This document shows, in pieces, positions 44,058 to 53,137 of a stretch of 64,000 nt of DNA. Source of the stretch: a bacterium (GTDB lineage Bacteria > UBA8248); NCBI GenBank assembly GCA_022828125.1, contig JAJEJD010000018.1, positions 1-64,000 of the forward strand. Direction: 5' to 3'. The number at the start of each line of letters is the position of its first letter. Position 1 is the first letter of the stretch. The notes under the pieces are model-generated. The model was not told where the DNA came from, searched no databases, and was given only the letters and a program-made list of their open reading frames with translations. The position numbers and the translations under genes are program-made.

Positions 44058-45296
44058 ATGACGGACTACCCCACGTGGGCGCGCGGGTCGATGATGGTCG
44101 ACTGGGAGCACCGGATCGATATGGACCGGATGCGCCGAGAGCGCGTCGAGAAGACCCAGGCGGCGATGAAGGAAAAGGGCATCGACGCCCTCATCCTCTG
44201 GAAGGATGAGAACGTGCGCTACCTGACCAGCGCGCGCGTCATCATGATTCAGTACCGCTCCTCCACCACCTACGGCGTCTTGCTGAGGCAGGAGGGCAAC
44301 CCGACGCTGCTCGCCTCGAGCGGCGAGGCGCACCGCATCGAGGAGTGCATGCCCTGGATAGACGACTACGTGCCCATCGGCATCCTCGAGGAGCCGGGCC
44401 TCGTCGAGCACACGGTGGGCACCGACATCAAGAAGCGTTTTGATGACTGGGGGGTTTCGAACGGCACCATCGGCCTCGACGGCCACACCTTCACACAGCG
44501 GGCAATGATTGAAAAATACTTCCCCGAGGCCACCTTCGTAGACGGCGAGCAGTTCATGTACATGAGCCGTGTGCAGAAGACGCCGGACGAGATCGCCTGC
44601 CTGCACCAGGCGTGCGCCATCGCCGACGCCGTGACCATCACGGCGTTAAACCACGCCGATCCGGGCGTGCGCGAGTTCGACGTGGCGGCAGAAGCGATGA
44701 AGACGCTCTTCACCCACGGCGGGGAGTTCGGGCATCTGGCGTCCCCGTTCGTCGCTTCGGGCGAGCACATGGCGCCGCCGACGCGCTTTCCCACCGATAA
44801 AATCATCAGAAACGCGGACATCGTCTTCATCGACATTGGCGCCTGCTGGAACGGGTATTTCGGCGATTGCGGGCGCGCGAAGGTGGCCGGCGGCCCGCCC
44901 CATCCCATGCAGAAGAAGGTGTATACGACCGTCTACAAGTCGCTCAAGGCGGGAATCAAAAAAATGCGCCCCGGCTACACGAACGACGATTCGGCGGCGG
45001 AATTTCTGGAAGTCGCTCGTTCCGCGGGCCTCGAGGACAACTTCATCAAGCTCTTCATCGGGCACGGATGCGGCATCTCGCCCAACGAGCCGCCCTACGT
45101 GGGCGAGGTGATGCCTGGCGCCGAGAGCGTGGATTTCGTGCCGGGGATGACGTTCGCCATCGAGCCGCTCATATTCGTTCCGGGGATTCCGGGCGGAGCC
45201 GGCGTGCGCATCGAGGATCACATTCTCATCACCGAGGATGAACCCGTCTACATGACGCGCGCTCCCTATTGCGAGGAGCTGATCATCCAGGACTGA
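44058..45296 (+). CDS. M24-family metallopeptidase (Xaa-Pro peptidase / creatinase fold)
   Basis: 412 aa from the ATG at 44058 (GGAGGAGGA upstream). An N-terminal creatinase-like domain is followed by a pita-bread domain with all five metal ligands: Asp in 'FIDIGACWNGYFGDCGRA' (two), His in 'LFIGHGCGISPNEPP', Glu in 'FAIEPLIF' and Glu in 'VRIEDHILI'. It should hydrolyse a Xaa-Pro dipeptide or a related amide; creatinase-like or dimethylsulfoniopropionate-lyase-type (DddP) activities share this fold. A terminator follows at once. Confidence 0.9.
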   Translation: MTDYPTWARGSMMVDWEHRIDMDRMRRERVEKTQAAMKEKGIDALILWKDENVRYLTSARVIMIQYRSSTTYGVLLRQEGNPTLLASSGEAHRIEECMPWIDDYVPIGILEEPGLVEHTVGTDIKKRFDDWGVSNGTIGLDGHTFTQRAMIEKYFPEATFVDGEQFMYMSRVQKTPDEIACLHQACAIADAVTITALNHADPGVREFDVAAEAMKTLFTHGGEFGHLASPFVASGEHMAPPTRFPTDKIIRNADIVFIDIGACWNGYFGDCGRAKVAGGPPHPMQKKVYTTVYKSLKAGIKKMRPGYTNDDSAAEFLEVARSAGLEDNFIKLFIGHGCGISPNEPPYVGEVMPGAESVDFVPGMTFAIEPLIFVPGIPGGAGVRIEDHILITEDEPVYMTRAPYCEELIIQD

Positions 45297-45316
45297 GCAG
45301 GCGCTTGGTCGAATCG

Positions 45317-45348
45317 GCGCCCCTGGCCGAAAGCCGGGGGCGCTTTTT
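45317..45348 (+). terminator. Rho-independent terminator after the M24 peptidase gene
   Basis: An 11-bp stem GCGCCCCTGGC / GCCGGGGGCGC (one wobble) with a 5-base loop, followed by TTTTT, 20 bases after the stop codon. Confidence 0.9.
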
Positions 45349-45375
45349 CGTTTTGTTGGTTGTGAGGCGAGGCAT

Positions 45376-46236
45376 GTGTTGACAGAGATTCCCCTGGCCG
45401 TTGCGGCGTCGGCTTTTTTTGCGCTGACCTTCATCTTCTCGCGCCTGGCGACGCGGGAGGCGACGCCCGTGTTCGGCGGGTTCGTGGCCTCGGCCACGGT
45501 AACGCTGCTCTATCTGCCCTGGATAGCGGCGAGCGTGCCGCTGAGCGCTTTCGCCAACCCGCACCTGCTCTGGTTCGTGGGGCTCGGCGTCATCACCCCC
45601 AGCATTTCGAGGACGTTTCAGTTCGCGGGCGTCCAGCGCATCGGGGCGGCTCCCTCGGGTATCCTGCGAGGGCTGGGGCCGCTTTTCTCGAGTACGCTGG
45701 CCGTCTTGCTGCTGGGCGAGCAACTCACGCCCGTCCTCGCCCTGGGAACTGCGCTCATCGTATGCGGCATCATCGTCTTGTCGATCAGGAAAGACGAGAT
45801 TCGCTCGTGGGCGCTCGCCGGAATCGCCTATGCCATCGGCGCCACGCTCATATGGGTCATGCGCGATCTCATCATCCGCTACTCCTCGCCCGACGTGCCG
45901 TATAAGACGCTCGCGATTTTCGTAATGGCGGGGACGTCGAGCATCGTCATGGCTCTGGTTCTGGCGAATTCCAGAAGCGGACGGAAGGACTTCACCGGGA
46001 AGGGCCTCTTTTATTTCATCCTCGTGGGACTCGCCAGCTTCTCGGCCCTGACATCGCTTTTCTTCGCCCTCGAGGAGGGGCGCATCGTCGTCGTGACGCC
46101 GATCACCTCGGCCCAACCCCTGTTCGTGCTGCTTTTCTCGCGGTTCTTGCCGCAAGGCATGGAGCCGCTGACGCCGCTCATGGTGCTGGGTGCAGCCTTC
46201 ATCGTCGCGGGAGGCGCGCTGATCAGCCTGGCGTGA
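45376..46236 (+). CDS. EamA-family (DMT) transporter, first copy
   Basis: 286 aa with about ten membrane helices in two EamA repeats. The first repeat ends with 'GAAPSGILRGLGPLFSSTLAVLLLGEQ' and the second with 'VVVTPITSAQPLFVLLFSRFL', the usual signature positions. Start is a GTG (45376) with GCGAGG upstream. DMT carriers usually export metabolites such as amino acids or organic acids. Its stop is directly adjacent to the stop of the convergent Ldh_2 gene. Confidence 0.88.
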   Translation: MLTEIPLAVAASAFFALTFIFSRLATREATPVFGGFVASATVTLLYLPWIAASVPLSAFANPHLLWFVGLGVITPSISRTFQFAGVQRIGAAPSGILRGLGPLFSSTLAVLLLGEQLTPVLALGTALIVCGIIVLSIRKDEIRSWALAGIAYAIGATLIWVMRDLIIRYSSPDVPYKTLAIFVMAGTSSIVMALVLANSRSGRKDFTGKGLFYFILVGLASFSALTSLFFALEEGRIVVVTPITSAQPLFVLLFSRFLPQGMEPLTPLMVLGAAFIVAGGALISLA

Positions 46237-47295
46237 CTAGTCGGCGAGTTTGTCCTCGAGACCGAGTTCTCCGGCCAATTCCCTGAGCTGGGCGAGCACG
46301 GGCGCGGCGACGGGCACGCCGTCCCTGCGCATCTGCTCTTTTCGGCGCGCGAGGTTCTCGCCGGGTATCCGGATGGGGCCTCCCCCCTCCATGGGGGCGG
46401 AATTTCTGATCTCGCGGATCCTCAGGTCCATCTCCGCCTTGAAGTCGTCCAGCTCGCGGAAGATGTCCGGCCGCATGGCGAAGAACACCTGGCCGGTGTT
46501 CGTGGGCGTCTTGAAATCCTTGTTGAAGTCTATGACGTCAGAGCCGAAGGCCGCTCCGTTCAGAACGCCGGCGAGGGCGCCGATCATCATGTTCAGTCCA
46601 TAGCCCTTGTGGCCCCCGATGGGCAGCAGAAAACCCTCCTCGGCGCGCGATGCGTCGGTGAGGGGTTTGCCGTCTTTGGTCATCATCCAGCCCTCGGGCA
46701 TCGGTTTTCCCTCCTGGGCGTAGACCTTCACCTTTCCGTAAGATGTCTCGGTGGTGGCCATGTCGAGGACGAAGGGCGGCTCCTCGCCCGCAGGGATGGC
46801 GTAGGCGATGGGGTTGGTGCTCAGGAGCATGTCGACGCCGCCCCAGGGCGGCATGTGGTTGGCGTTGGCGACAGCCATGTACATCCCGATCATGTCGTGC
46901 GCGAGGGGCAGGGCGGCATAGACGCCCGCGGCGCCCGCGTGGTTTCCGCGGTGGATGCCGATCCACGCCAGCCCGTTTTCCCGCGCTTTTTGGATGGCGA
47001 GTTCAGCGGCGAACGTGACGACCACCTGGCCGAAGCCGTTGTCCCCGTCGACCAGTGCGCTCACGGAAGTTTCGCGCTCGGCGCGGATGTCGGGCCTCAG
47101 GTTGTAGCCGCCTTCCCGGATTCTGCGGCAATAGGGAGGGAGCCGGAAGATGCCGTGTCCGTGCATCCCGTGGAGGTCGGCTTCGATCATGCGGACGGCG
47201 CAGATACGGGCGTGCTCGTCCAGAACGTCGTGCGCTGATAAGACGGCGTGAATGAAATTCTCCAGGCGTTCTACGGGGTAGCGTATTTCGGACAT
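46237..47295 (-). CDS. Ldh_2-family malate/L-lactate (2-hydroxyacid) dehydrogenase
   Basis: 352 aa from the ATG at 47295 (CGAGGAG upstream). Member of the Ldh_2/MdhA family, NAD(P)-dependent and not Rossmann-type. Markers: 'LHGMHGHGIFRLP', 'GIHRGNHAGAAG' (catalytic histidine), 'PIAYAIPAGEEPPFVLDMATT' and 'PIGGHKGYGLNMMI'. Family activities include malate, lactate, ureidoglycolate and sulfolactate dehydrogenases. Its stop (TAG) lies immediately next to the EamA stop. Confidence 0.92.
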   Translation of the reverse strand: MSEIRYPVERLENFIHAVLSAHDVLDEHARICAVRMIEADLHGMHGHGIFRLPPYCRRIREGGYNLRPDIRAERETSVSALVDGDNGFGQVVVTFAAELAIQKARENGLAWIGIHRGNHAGAAGVYAALPLAHDMIGMYMAVANANHMPPWGGVDMLLSTNPIAYAIPAGEEPPFVLDMATTETSYGKVKVYAQEGKPMPEGWMMTKDGKPLTDASRAEEGFLLPIGGHKGYGLNMMIGALAGVLNGAAFGSDVIDFNKDFKTPTNTGQVFFAMRPDIFRELDDFKAEMDLRIREIRNSAPMEGGGPIRIPGENLARRKEQMRRDGVPVAAPVLAQLRELAGELGLEDKLAD

Positions 47296-47535
47296 GGGTC
47301 TCCTCGATCGAATGGTCGTCTCTGTGCCTGCGGGGCGCGCCTGCGCGGCGTATGCGCACAGTTCCAACTGTATAGATTCCTTGAAACCGGGTTTTCTCAC
47401 TACTTGGTGAGAATTCTATGATATATTCCTGAAGGCCGTCATGGAAGGCGAATCTGCGTACATGGCATAGTTTGAAACGATTTGCCTGCTCTGGAGAATA
47501 CACCCGGCTCCAGCCGCCACCCAAAAGGGGACGAT

Positions 47536-48540
47536 ATGAATTACATCAAAAAGCCCGAATGGTCGATGCCCGAGCGTGAAGCCACGCCCGAATCCGTTTT
47601 TCTGAACCGCCGCAAGTTCCTGGCGGGCGGCGCGGGTCTGATGCTGAGCCAGATGGTGACGCCTCCCTACTGGCCCGAACGCGATGGGCCGCTCGCCCTG
47701 GCGCAGGCGAAAAAGACGGGCGCGCATCCCAAGGATCAAACGGTGGGCCTATACCCGGCGCGCCGGAATCCCGCCTTCACGCTGGATCGGCCCCTCACGG
47801 AAGAAAAAGTCGCGGCCGAGTACAACAATTTCTACGAATTCGGCGGCACCAAGGCAATCTCCTGGCTGGCCAGACGCATGGAGACGCGCCCGTGGCAGGT
47901 AGAGGTGAAAGGCCACGTCAAGAAGCCCAAAACCTACGATATCGACGAGTTGATCAAGGGCATGACGCTGGAGGAGCGGCTTTATCGTTTCCGCTGCGTG
48001 GAAGCGTGGGCGATGGCCGTTCCGTGGACGGGTTTCAGGATTTCCGAACTCATCAAGAAAGTAGAACCCACGAGCAAGGCGAAATACGTCAAATTCACCA
48101 CCTTCCTGAACCGCAAGGTGGCGTTGGGACAGCTCCAGGTCTGGTACCCGTGGCCGTACGTGGAAGGCCTGACCATGAAGGAGGCCATGAACGAACTGGC
48201 GATAATGGGCACGGGCATTTACGGTCATCCCATGCCGCAGCAGCACGGCGCGCCCCTGCGGTTGGTGGTTCCCTGGAAATATGGATTCAAGAGTATAAAA
48301 TCCGTCGTTTCCATCGAATTCACCGAAAAGCGGCCCCGCACGTTCTGGGAGAAGGCGGGGCCCAGTGAGTACGGCTTCTGGGCCAACATCAACCCGAAGT
48401 TCAATCACCCCAGATGGTCCCAGGCGTCGGAGCGCATGCTGGGAACGAACAAGAGAAGGCCGACGCTCCTGTTCAACGGCTATGCGAAGTGGGTGGGGGA
48501 CATGTACCCGGACATGAACGACCGGAAGTATTTCATGTAG
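47536..48540 (+). CDS. msrP: Protein-methionine-sulfoxide reductase catalytic subunit MsrP (YedY-like molybdoenzyme)
   Basis: 334 aa, the length of E. coli MsrP, from the ATG at 47536. A twin-arginine signal ('LNRRKFLAGG') exports the folded enzyme. The molybdopterin-binding sulfite-oxidase fold is clear, with the Mo-ligand cysteine in 'YRFRCVEAWAM' and 'GHPMPQQHGAPLRLVVPWKYG'. MsrP repairs oxidised methionines of periplasmic proteins, with electrons from the haem membrane protein MsrQ; no msrQ is near here, so another donor or a remote gene must serve. It has its own terminator. Confidence 0.92.
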   Translation: MNYIKKPEWSMPEREATPESVFLNRRKFLAGGAGLMLSQMVTPPYWPERDGPLALAQAKKTGAHPKDQTVGLYPARRNPAFTLDRPLTEEKVAAEYNNFYEFGGTKAISWLARRMETRPWQVEVKGHVKKPKTYDIDELIKGMTLEERLYRFRCVEAWAMAVPWTGFRISELIKKVEPTSKAKYVKFTTFLNRKVALGQLQVWYPWPYVEGLTMKEAMNELAIMGTGIYGHPMPQQHGAPLRLVVPWKYGFKSIKSVVSIEFTEKRPRTFWEKAGPSEYGFWANINPKFNHPRWSQASERMLGTNKRRPTLLFNGYAKWVGDMYPDMNDRKYFM

Positions 48541-48555
48541 GCTTCGGATTTAGAC

Positions 48556-48602
48556 AAAAAACCATCTTCCGGCCTTATCGGTCGCCGGAGGATGGTTTTT
48601 TT
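48556..48602. terminator. Bidirectional terminator between msrP and the transsulfuration gene
   Basis: A long stem (AAAAAACCATC.TCCGG paired with CCGGA.GATGGTTTTTT) with a ~12-base loop, having T-runs on both strands, sits between the two convergent genes. Confidence 0.92.
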
Positions 48603-48612
48603 GTGTGGCAAA

Positions 48613-49788
48613 TTACGCTTTCAGGGCTTGATCGAGATCCTCGATTAAATCGTCCGCATCCTCGATTCCCACGGACAGGCGAATCAGGGTATCGCTGATG
48701 CCGAGCGCTTCTCTGCTCTCCTCGGTGAGAGAAGCGTGGGTCATGATGGCGGGATGCTCCACGAGGGATTCGGTGCCGCCCAGGCTCTCCGCCAGGGTGA
48801 ACAACTGTACGTTTTCGAGAAACCTGCGCGCCTCGGGCAGGCCGCCTTTTAAGTAGAACGCCAGCATCCCCCCGAAACCGCTCATCTGCCTTTTCGCCAG
48901 ATCGTGCTGGGGGTGGGATTCCAGCCCCGGATATATGACCTTTTCCACCCCGGGGTGCCCCTCAAAATGCCTGGCGATTTTCATGGCGTTTTCCTGGTGT
49001 TTTTCCATCCGCACGGGGAGGGTGTCGATGCCCCGCATGGTCATGTAGCAATCGAAGGGGGCGGGCGTCGCACCGAGCGCGTTCTGGTAGTGCTTTATGC
49101 GCTCATGGAGCGCCCGGCTTTTCGTCACCAGGGCGCCGCCGACGACGTCGCTGTGCCCGCCGATGTATTTCGTCGTGCTATGAACGGCGATGTCAGCGCC
49201 CAGAGCGAGCGGCCTCTGGAAGTAGGGGCTCATGAAGGTGTTGTCCACGGCGACGATGGCGCCGTCTTTCCCGTACGTGGAGGCGATACTCCGGATGTCG
49301 GCCATCTTGAGGAGCGGGTTCGTGGGGCTCTCTATCCAGATGAGCCTCGTGTTCTCCCTGATCTTCCCGGCGAGGGACTCTTCATCCGCCATGTCGACGT
49401 AGTCGCACGCGATCCCGAATTTCTCGAACCCCCGTAAATCCTTGCCCGTGATGAGACGGAAGGTTCCGCCGTACACGTCGTCCGAACAGAGCATGTGGTC
49501 GCCGTGCGAGAGCAGGGCGAAGAGTACCGTGGTGGTGGCGCCCAGACCTGAGGAAAAGGCCAGCCCGTGACACTCGGCATCCGTGCCTTCGGGACGTTCG
49601 AGGCCTGCGATGTTCATCTCGAGCGCCTCTCGCGTCGGGTTGCCCGAACGCGAGTATTCGAAATCGCCGACGGGCTCGCCGGGCGTATGCTGCTTGAACG
49701 TGCTGCTCAGGCAGATGTCGGGCTTCACGGCGCCGGTGAGTTCGTTGGGTTCTTTTCCGTGGTGAACCGCTCTGGTGGATATTTTCAT
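48613..49788 (-). CDS. Cystathionine gamma-lyase/-synthase family PLP enzyme
   Basis: 391 aa, ATG with GGAGC upstream. Transsulfuration-family fold type I: opening 'TRAVHHGKEPNELTGAV', 'YGGTFRLI', and the PLP lysine in 'HSTTKYIGGHSDVVGG'. Cystathionine synthase, beta-lyase and gamma-lyase share these features. Because a cystathionine beta-synthase-like gene sits immediately upstream, gamma-lyase of reverse transsulfuration (cystathionine to cysteine) is the more likely role. Confidence 0.9.
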   Translation of the reverse strand: MKISTRAVHHGKEPNELTGAVKPDICLSSTFKQHTPGEPVGDFEYSRSGNPTREALEMNIAGLERPEGTDAECHGLAFSSGLGATTTVLFALLSHGDHMLCSDDVYGGTFRLITGKDLRGFEKFGIACDYVDMADEESLAGKIRENTRLIWIESPTNPLLKMADIRSIASTYGKDGAIVAVDNTFMSPYFQRPLALGADIAVHSTTKYIGGHSDVVGGALVTKSRALHERIKHYQNALGATPAPFDCYMTMRGIDTLPVRMEKHQENAMKIARHFEGHPGVEKVIYPGLESHPQHDLAKRQMSGFGGMLAFYLKGGLPEARRFLENVQLFTLAESLGGTESLVEHPAIMTHASLTEESREALGISDTLIRLSVGIEDADDLIEDLDQALKA

Positions 49789-49836
49789 GTTGCTCCAAGA
49801 AGGCGGGGGTAGTGGTTACTGTTTCCGTATCGGCCT

Positions 49837-50844
49837 CTATGACGCGCTTTCGGGTGTCGCCGCCTGTTCCATCTCATCTTTATCGAGGAATGCGTTGGCG
49901 ACCATCCATTCGTCGGAGAAAATCTTGCTGAGATAGAACATACCCGAATCCGGCATGAGGGTGACGACTCTCTGCGGTTTTTCGAGGGATTCCGCGTACC
50001 GCACGGCGCCTGCCACCGCGCCGCCCGCAGAGCCGCCCACCAGAATGCCTTCTTCTCTCGCCAGTCTCCGCGCCATCAGGAGGCATTCCTTGTCGGTCAC
50101 GCGGACGACTTCGTCGATGTTATCGAAGCTGAGCGTGGCGGGCTTGAAGCTCTCGCCGATGCCTTCGGTCTTGTAGGAACCCGCCTCGGGGTCGGTTTCC
50201 CCGTAGAAAAGGCCATAGAGAATCGAACCGATGGGGTCGACGCCCACGATCTTGATATCGGGATTCTTCTCTTTCAGGAACCTTCCCGTGCCCGATATGG
50301 TGCCACCCGTGCCCAGACCCGTGACGAAGGCGTCGAATTCGCCTCCCGTCTGACGCCATATCTCGGGGCCCGTCATGCGGTAGTGGGACTCGGGATTGTT
50401 AGTGTTGTTGTACTGGTTCGCCAGTATGCAGTTGGGCGTATCCTCTACGATCCTGCGCGCAACGCTGTAGTGGCTCTCCGGGTCGTCCAGCGCGACCGTA
50501 GGCGTGACGATGACTTTAGCGCCGTATGCGCGGAGCCGGTCGACTTTCTCCTGGCTCATCTTGTCGGGCATCACGAAAACGCAATTGTAGCCCTTGATGG
50601 CGGCGACGATGGCGAGTCCCGCGCCGGTGTTCCCCGACGTGGCCTCGACAATCATACCGCCCGGCTTGAGTTCGCCCTTTTTCTCCGCGTCTTCGATGAT
50701 CAGCGGAGCGATGCGGTCTTTCACCGAGAGGCCCGGATTCATGTATTCGACCTTGACGAACAGTTCCGATTCGACTTCCTCGCCGATGGAGTTGAGCCTT
50801 ACGATAGGCGTGTCGCCGATGGCCTCCAGAATGTTGTTTTTCAC
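49837..50844 (-). CDS. Cystathionine beta-synthase / cysteine synthase-like PLP enzyme
   Basis: 335 aa, GTG start with GAGGG upstream. Fold type II: PLP lysine in 'GLSVKDRIA', the 'EATSGNTGAGLA' substrate loop, 'GTGGTISGTGRFLKEK' phosphate loop. It lacks the C-terminal CBS (Bateman) domains of eukaryotic CBS. The 'SVGKTEGIGE' type region reads 'YKTEGIGESF', which resembles bacterial CBS more than CysK. With the downstream lyase it can turn homocysteine and serine into cysteine. Confidence 0.9.
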   Translation of the reverse strand: MKNNILEAIGDTPIVRLNSIGEEVESELFVKVEYMNPGLSVKDRIAPLIIEDAEKKGELKPGGMIVEATSGNTGAGLAIVAAIKGYNCVFVMPDKMSQEKVDRLRAYGAKVIVTPTVALDDPESHYSVARRIVEDTPNCILANQYNNTNNPESHYRMTGPEIWRQTGGEFDAFVTGLGTGGTISGTGRFLKEKNPDIKIVGVDPIGSILYGLFYGETDPEAGSYKTEGIGESFKPATLSFDNIDEVVRVTDKECLLMARRLAREEGILVGGSAGGAVAGAVRYAESLEKPQRVVTLMPDSGMFYLSKIFSDEWMVANAFLDKDEMEQAATPESAS

Positions 50845-50922
50845 TTGCTTGCACCCTCGAAAACGGCTTGAAAATCTGGGAGTCTCATACTGCGAGGCGA
50901 TTATGCGGCATCCGCGCGGCGT

Positions 50923-52161
50923 CTACAAATCATCGAGAATTTCGACGGCCTGAAACGATTTTCCCTCCATGAACTCGAGGCTCGCCCCACCGCCCGTGCT
51001 CACGTGGCTCACTTGTTCGCTCAGCCCGGCCATCTCGATGGCCGCCGCGCTGTCGCCGCCGCCGATGACGGTCGTGGCGCCGTTTTTCGTCGCCTCCGCG
51101 AGGGCATGCGCGACGGCGAACGTGCCCACGTCGAATGGCTTGACCTCGAAGACGCCCATCGGGCCGTTCCAGACGATGGTTTTGGCCTCGGAAATCATCC
51201 CCGAGAACCGGCGCGCGGTTTCCGGGCCGATGTCGAGGCCCATCAGTCCCTCTGGAATCACGCCCTGGAACACCTCGAAGGACGCGCCTTCTTCGATGGC
51301 GCGCGCGGTGATTACATCTGTCGGTAAAACGAGTTTCTCACCCCCTAAAGATTGCAGCCGCGCGGCGACTTCGACCCTGTCTTCTTCCACGAGGCTCGCG
51401 CCCGTCTCCTGGCCCTTTGCCCGCATGAAGGTATAGACCATGGCCCCGCCGATGATCACCCGGTCGCACTTGGATAATAGAGTTTCGATGACCATCATCT
51501 TATCGGAGACTTTCTTGCCTCCGATGATGGCGAGAAAGGGTCTTTTTGGCGCATTCAGCGCCTCGCCTAGGTATTGAAGTTCCTTTTCGAGTAAAAATCC
51601 CGCGACGCGGGGTTTGCCCGCCATCATCTGCGGCACGGTGAGCATACTCGCGTTGTCCCGGTGGCAAGTGCCGAAGGCGTCGTTTACATAAATGTCGGCC
51701 AATGAGGCCAGCCCTTGCGCAAAGGCGTCTTTTTCCTGTCTTTTGACCTCGTCCTTCGAGGCCGCCTTGTCCTTGATCTGCTCGGCCTTGTGGAAGCGCA
51801 GATTCTCAAGCAGGCAGCATTCCCCGTCTATCAGCGCTTCGACGGCGTTCTCGGCAGCGGGTCCCACGCAGTCTTTCGCAAAAACAACGCTCTTGCCGAG
51901 CAATTCCCCGAGACGCTCGGCGATGGGCGCGAGCGTCCACCTGGCGTCGGCCTCGGGGCCTTCTCCCGTCGGGCGTCCAAGGTGGCTCATGAGAACGAGG
52001 CGTCCGCCCCCGGTCAGTATGTGGTTGATCGTAGGCAACGCCATGCGGATCCTGCGGTCATCGGCGATGCGGCCGTTCGCGTCCTGCGGGACGTTGAAGT
52101 CCACACGCATCAGCACGCGCTTGCCGCGCACGTCGATGTCCGAAATGCTTTTCTTCGTCAT
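50923..52161 (-). CDS. pgk: Phosphoglycerate kinase
   Basis: 412 aa from the ATG at 52161; the track's start lies 43 residues earlier. Glycolytic ATP-forming step between 1,3-bisphosphoglycerate and 3-phosphoglycerate. All signatures are present: 'KRVLMRVDFNVP', 'LMSHLGRPTG', 'RPFLAIIGGKKVSDKM' and the C-terminal 'VIGGGDSAAAIE' with 'VSTGGGASLEFMEG'. It is monocistronic here; gap, tpi or eno genes are not adjacent. Confidence 0.97.
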   Translation of the reverse strand: MTKKSISDIDVRGKRVLMRVDFNVPQDANGRIADDRRIRMALPTINHILTGGGRLVLMSHLGRPTGEGPEADARWTLAPIAERLGELLGKSVVFAKDCVGPAAENAVEALIDGECCLLENLRFHKAEQIKDKAASKDEVKRQEKDAFAQGLASLADIYVNDAFGTCHRDNASMLTVPQMMAGKPRVAGFLLEKELQYLGEALNAPKRPFLAIIGGKKVSDKMMVIETLLSKCDRVIIGGAMVYTFMRAKGQETGASLVEEDRVEVAARLQSLGGEKLVLPTDVITARAIEEGASFEVFQGVIPEGLMGLDIGPETARRFSGMISEAKTIVWNGPMGVFEVKPFDVGTFAVAHALAEATKNGATTVIGGGDSAAAIEMAGLSEQVSHVSTGGGASLEFMEGKSFQAVEILDDL

Positions 52162-52342
52162 GGATTGCCGCCTCTGCGAAAGTGAACGCCGCCTGGAATG
52201 CCGCCGAAGGACAAGTCGTGTATAAGAAAAATCGTCATGAAAATCCAGCGCCCGGCCGAAGGTTTTCGAGGTCGCGCATTTTGTCCGCATTCGCTCCGGG
52301 TACGGTTACGAGTATGAACGGATCGCCGGGAAAGGGAAACAG

Positions 52343-53137
52343 ATGATCACGATAGATTTGAGCGGAAAAATCGCCTTGGTTACGGGTTCGAGCCAGGGCA
52401 TCGGGCAGGCGTGCGCGATGGTGTTGGCGCGCGCGGGGGCGAGCGTCGCCCTCGCGGCCCGGAACGAGGAGAATTTGAAGCAGACCGCTTCTGACATCAT
52501 CGCCGCCGGAGGACGTGCGGAAGTGATGGCGGGCGACCTCACTGCTGAGGGTCAAACCGAGCGCGTCGTCGAGGAGAGTTGCGCGCGGTTCGGGGGAATC
52601 GACTTTCTCGTAAGCGCCGCGGGCGTGAGCAGGCGCACGGACCCCATCGTGACGACGGATGAGGACATCGACCTCGCCATCGACTTGAAACTCCGCGCCG
52701 CCATCCGCCTGACGAAAGCCGTGATTCCGCAGATGAGAAAGCGGGGCGGGGGCGCAATCGTCTATTTCTCGGGACTGAGCCACGTCCATACCTCCGAGTA
52801 CCACGGCTCGGGCTGCATCCCGAACGCAGGCCTCGCCGCCTACAAGCATCAACTCGCCCGAAGGCTCGCGCCGGAGAACATCCGCGTGAACCTCATCAAC
52901 CCCGGGACGACGGACACCCCGAGGTACGTCCGGCAGACGACGAAAATCGCGGAACTCACGAATCGCACCTATGAGGAAGTGGATGCCGAAAGGCGCGCCG
53001 AATTGCCCATGGGCCGCCTCACGCGGGCCGAGGATTGCGCGAACGCGGCGTTGTTCCTGGTCTCCGGCCTGGCTTCTAACATCACGGGCGAGTCCATCAA
53101 CGTGGACGGCGGTCGGTGCGACGTGGTGAGGGCCTAG
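52343..53137 (+). CDS. SDR-family protein lacking the YxxxK catalytic motif
   Basis: 264 aa, ATG with AAGGGAAACAG upstream. A classic-SDR cofactor motif is present ('VTGSSQGIGQACA'), 'SAAGVS' (NNAG position) and the C-terminal 'INVDGG'. In the active site, counting back from 'LARRLAPENIRVN', the YxxxK positions read G and N ('GCIPN'), so Tyr and Lys are absent; the earlier Ser/His region is also altered. It is a divergent SDR with perhaps another chemistry. Its stop TAG overlaps the next gene's stop in the palindrome CTAG. Confidence 0.88.
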   Translation: MITIDLSGKIALVTGSSQGIGQACAMVLARAGASVALAARNEENLKQTASDIIAAGGRAEVMAGDLTAEGQTERVVEESCARFGGIDFLVSAAGVSRRTDPIVTTDEDIDLAIDLKLRAAIRLTKAVIPQMRKRGGGAIVYFSGLSHVHTSEYHGSGCIPNAGLAAYKHQLARRLAPENIRVNLINPGTTDTPRYVRQTTKIAELTNRTYEEVDAERRAELPMGRLTRAEDCANAALFLVSGLASNITGESINVDGGRCDVVRA

